Assembly (NCBI GenBank): GCA_022571175.1
Contig: JACZYI010000029.1
Coordinates: forward strand, 1-14,038
Direction: 5' to 3'
Length of the DNA stretch: 14,038 bases
Origin: Pseudomonadota bacterium
GTDB lineage: Bacteria; Pseudomonadota; Alphaproteobacteria; Sphingomonadales; SMXR01
Shown here: in pieces, positions 13,543 through 14,038 of the stretch
How the letters are laid out: each line of letters opens with the position of its first letter
How positions within the stretch are numbered: position 1 is the stretch's first letter
Notes under the pieces: model-generated
Told to the model about the DNA's origin: nothing
Databases searched by the model: none
What the model saw: only the letters and a program-made list of their open reading frames with translations
Made by a program: the position numbers and the translations under genes

Positions 13543-14038
13543 ATGGTAAAAAAATCACGGAATAAAAGTCGACGGAGTTTTTTAAAATCATCTGCTGCTC
13601 TGGGCGCCGCCACTTTGGTGACTGGCTGTGGTGGTCAGGATGCCGGGACCAGCGCCGGGGATGAAAGCACCCCCTGCACCACCAGGCCACAGCGCGTGCT
13701 GAAAATGGTCACCACCTGGCCCAAAAACTTTCCCGGCATGGGAGTCTCGGCGGAGAGGCTGGCCGATCGCATCCGGATCGCCAGTGAGGGCACACTCGAT
13801 ATTCGGGTCTATGCAGCGGGGGAACTGGTGCCCGCCTTGAGTGCCTTTGATGCGGTCTCCAGTGGCGGGGCGGACTTGTATCATGGCGCCGATTATTACT
13901 GGCAAGGAAAATCACTTGCCTTCAATTTTTTCGCGGCGGTGCCCCTTGGCATGACCGCCAATGAAATGGCCGCCTGGATTCATTTTGGTGGTGGTCAGGA
14001 GCTGTGGGATGAACTGGGAGCACTCTTTTACATCAAAC
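13543..14038 (+). CDS. TRAP transporter substrate-binding protein, TakP/DctP-like (3' partial)
   Basis: The first 165 codons of a periplasmic binding protein for a TRAP transporter, cut by the window end. ATG 13543 has GGAAGG 6 bases upstream. The N-terminus SRRSFLK (9-15) is a twin-arginine export motif, followed by a hydrophobic stretch and LVTGC (25-29), a plausible lipobox with Cys29 as the lipidated residue, so it may be a Tat-exported lipoprotein. A Gly/Ser/Thr-rich linker follows. The mature part shows LKMVTTWPKNFPGMG, YAAGELVPALSAFDAVSSG (90-108), GADYYWQGKSLAFNFFAAVP (115-134) and MAAWIHFGGGQELWDE (142-157), the pattern of TakP-like binding proteins for 2-oxo or other organic acids. 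The ligand arginine region lies beyond the window. The membrane subunits (DctQ, DctM) may follow downstream; they are not visible. Confidence 0.85.
   Translation, partial: MVKKSRNKSRRSFLKSSAALGAATLVTGCGGQDAGTSAGDESTPCTTRPQRVLKMVTTWPKNFPGMGVSAERLADRIRIASEGTLDIRVYAAGELVPALSAFDAVSSGGADLYHGADYYWQGKSLAFNFFAAVPLGMTANEMAAWIHFGGGQELWDELGALFYIK

Overview
The window is a moderately GC-rich, gene-dense stretch of bacterial chromosome, most likely from an alphaproteobacterium. The reasons are the purQ-purL, BolA-family and monothiol glutaredoxin (grxD) neighbourhood close to a stand-alone rpsD, the PurL, S4 and Bpt sequence types, and a TakP-like TRAP binding protein. I cannot name the genus. No insertion sequence, prophage, tRNA, rRNA or CRISPR array is visible. 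No stretch over 300 bases lacks a gene; the longest intergenic regions are about 218, 160 and 116 bases.

Layout: (1) Bases 1-2827 hold the 3' part of purQ (its first ~30 codons lie outside the window) and complete purL, 3 bases apart, two steps of one purine-synthesis reaction, followed by a hairpin terminator. (2) A TTG-started iron-type alcohol dehydrogenase (2932-4059) sits between purL and a bolA-grxD pair (4132-4712), whose products usually act together in iron-sulfur and iron homeostasis. (3) Converging on grxD from the minus strand is a tight four-gene cluster, read 6969 to 4709: GNAT acetyltransferase, class I methyltransferase, second GNAT, LysE-family exporter. The exporter appears to carry a 2-base frameshift just after its start. 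(4) Upstream of that cluster on the same strand is rpsD, with a good promoter, a leader containing two stem-loops, and a terminator placed immediately before the GNAT cluster. (5) Divergent from rpsD is an integral membrane protein of unknown function (7869-8711) with an operator-like inverted repeat over its putative promoter. (6) It converges on a minus-strand 3-hydroxyisobutyrate-dehydrogenase-family oxidoreductase. (7) On the plus strand follow a motB-type flagellar stator gene without motA, an SLC13-type permease with two regulatory TrkA-C-like domains, the N-degron leucyltransferase gene bpt, and the first 165 codons of a TRAP transporter binding protein with a combined twin-arginine/lipoprotein signal, cut by the window end.

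Most of the window is housekeeping sequence, and I do not see a clear new multi-gene system. The items most worth a second look are the frameshifted exporter in the GNAT/methyltransferase cluster, the structured rpsD leader with the terminator embedded before the next gene, the inverted repeat over the membrane-protein promoter, and the lone motB.
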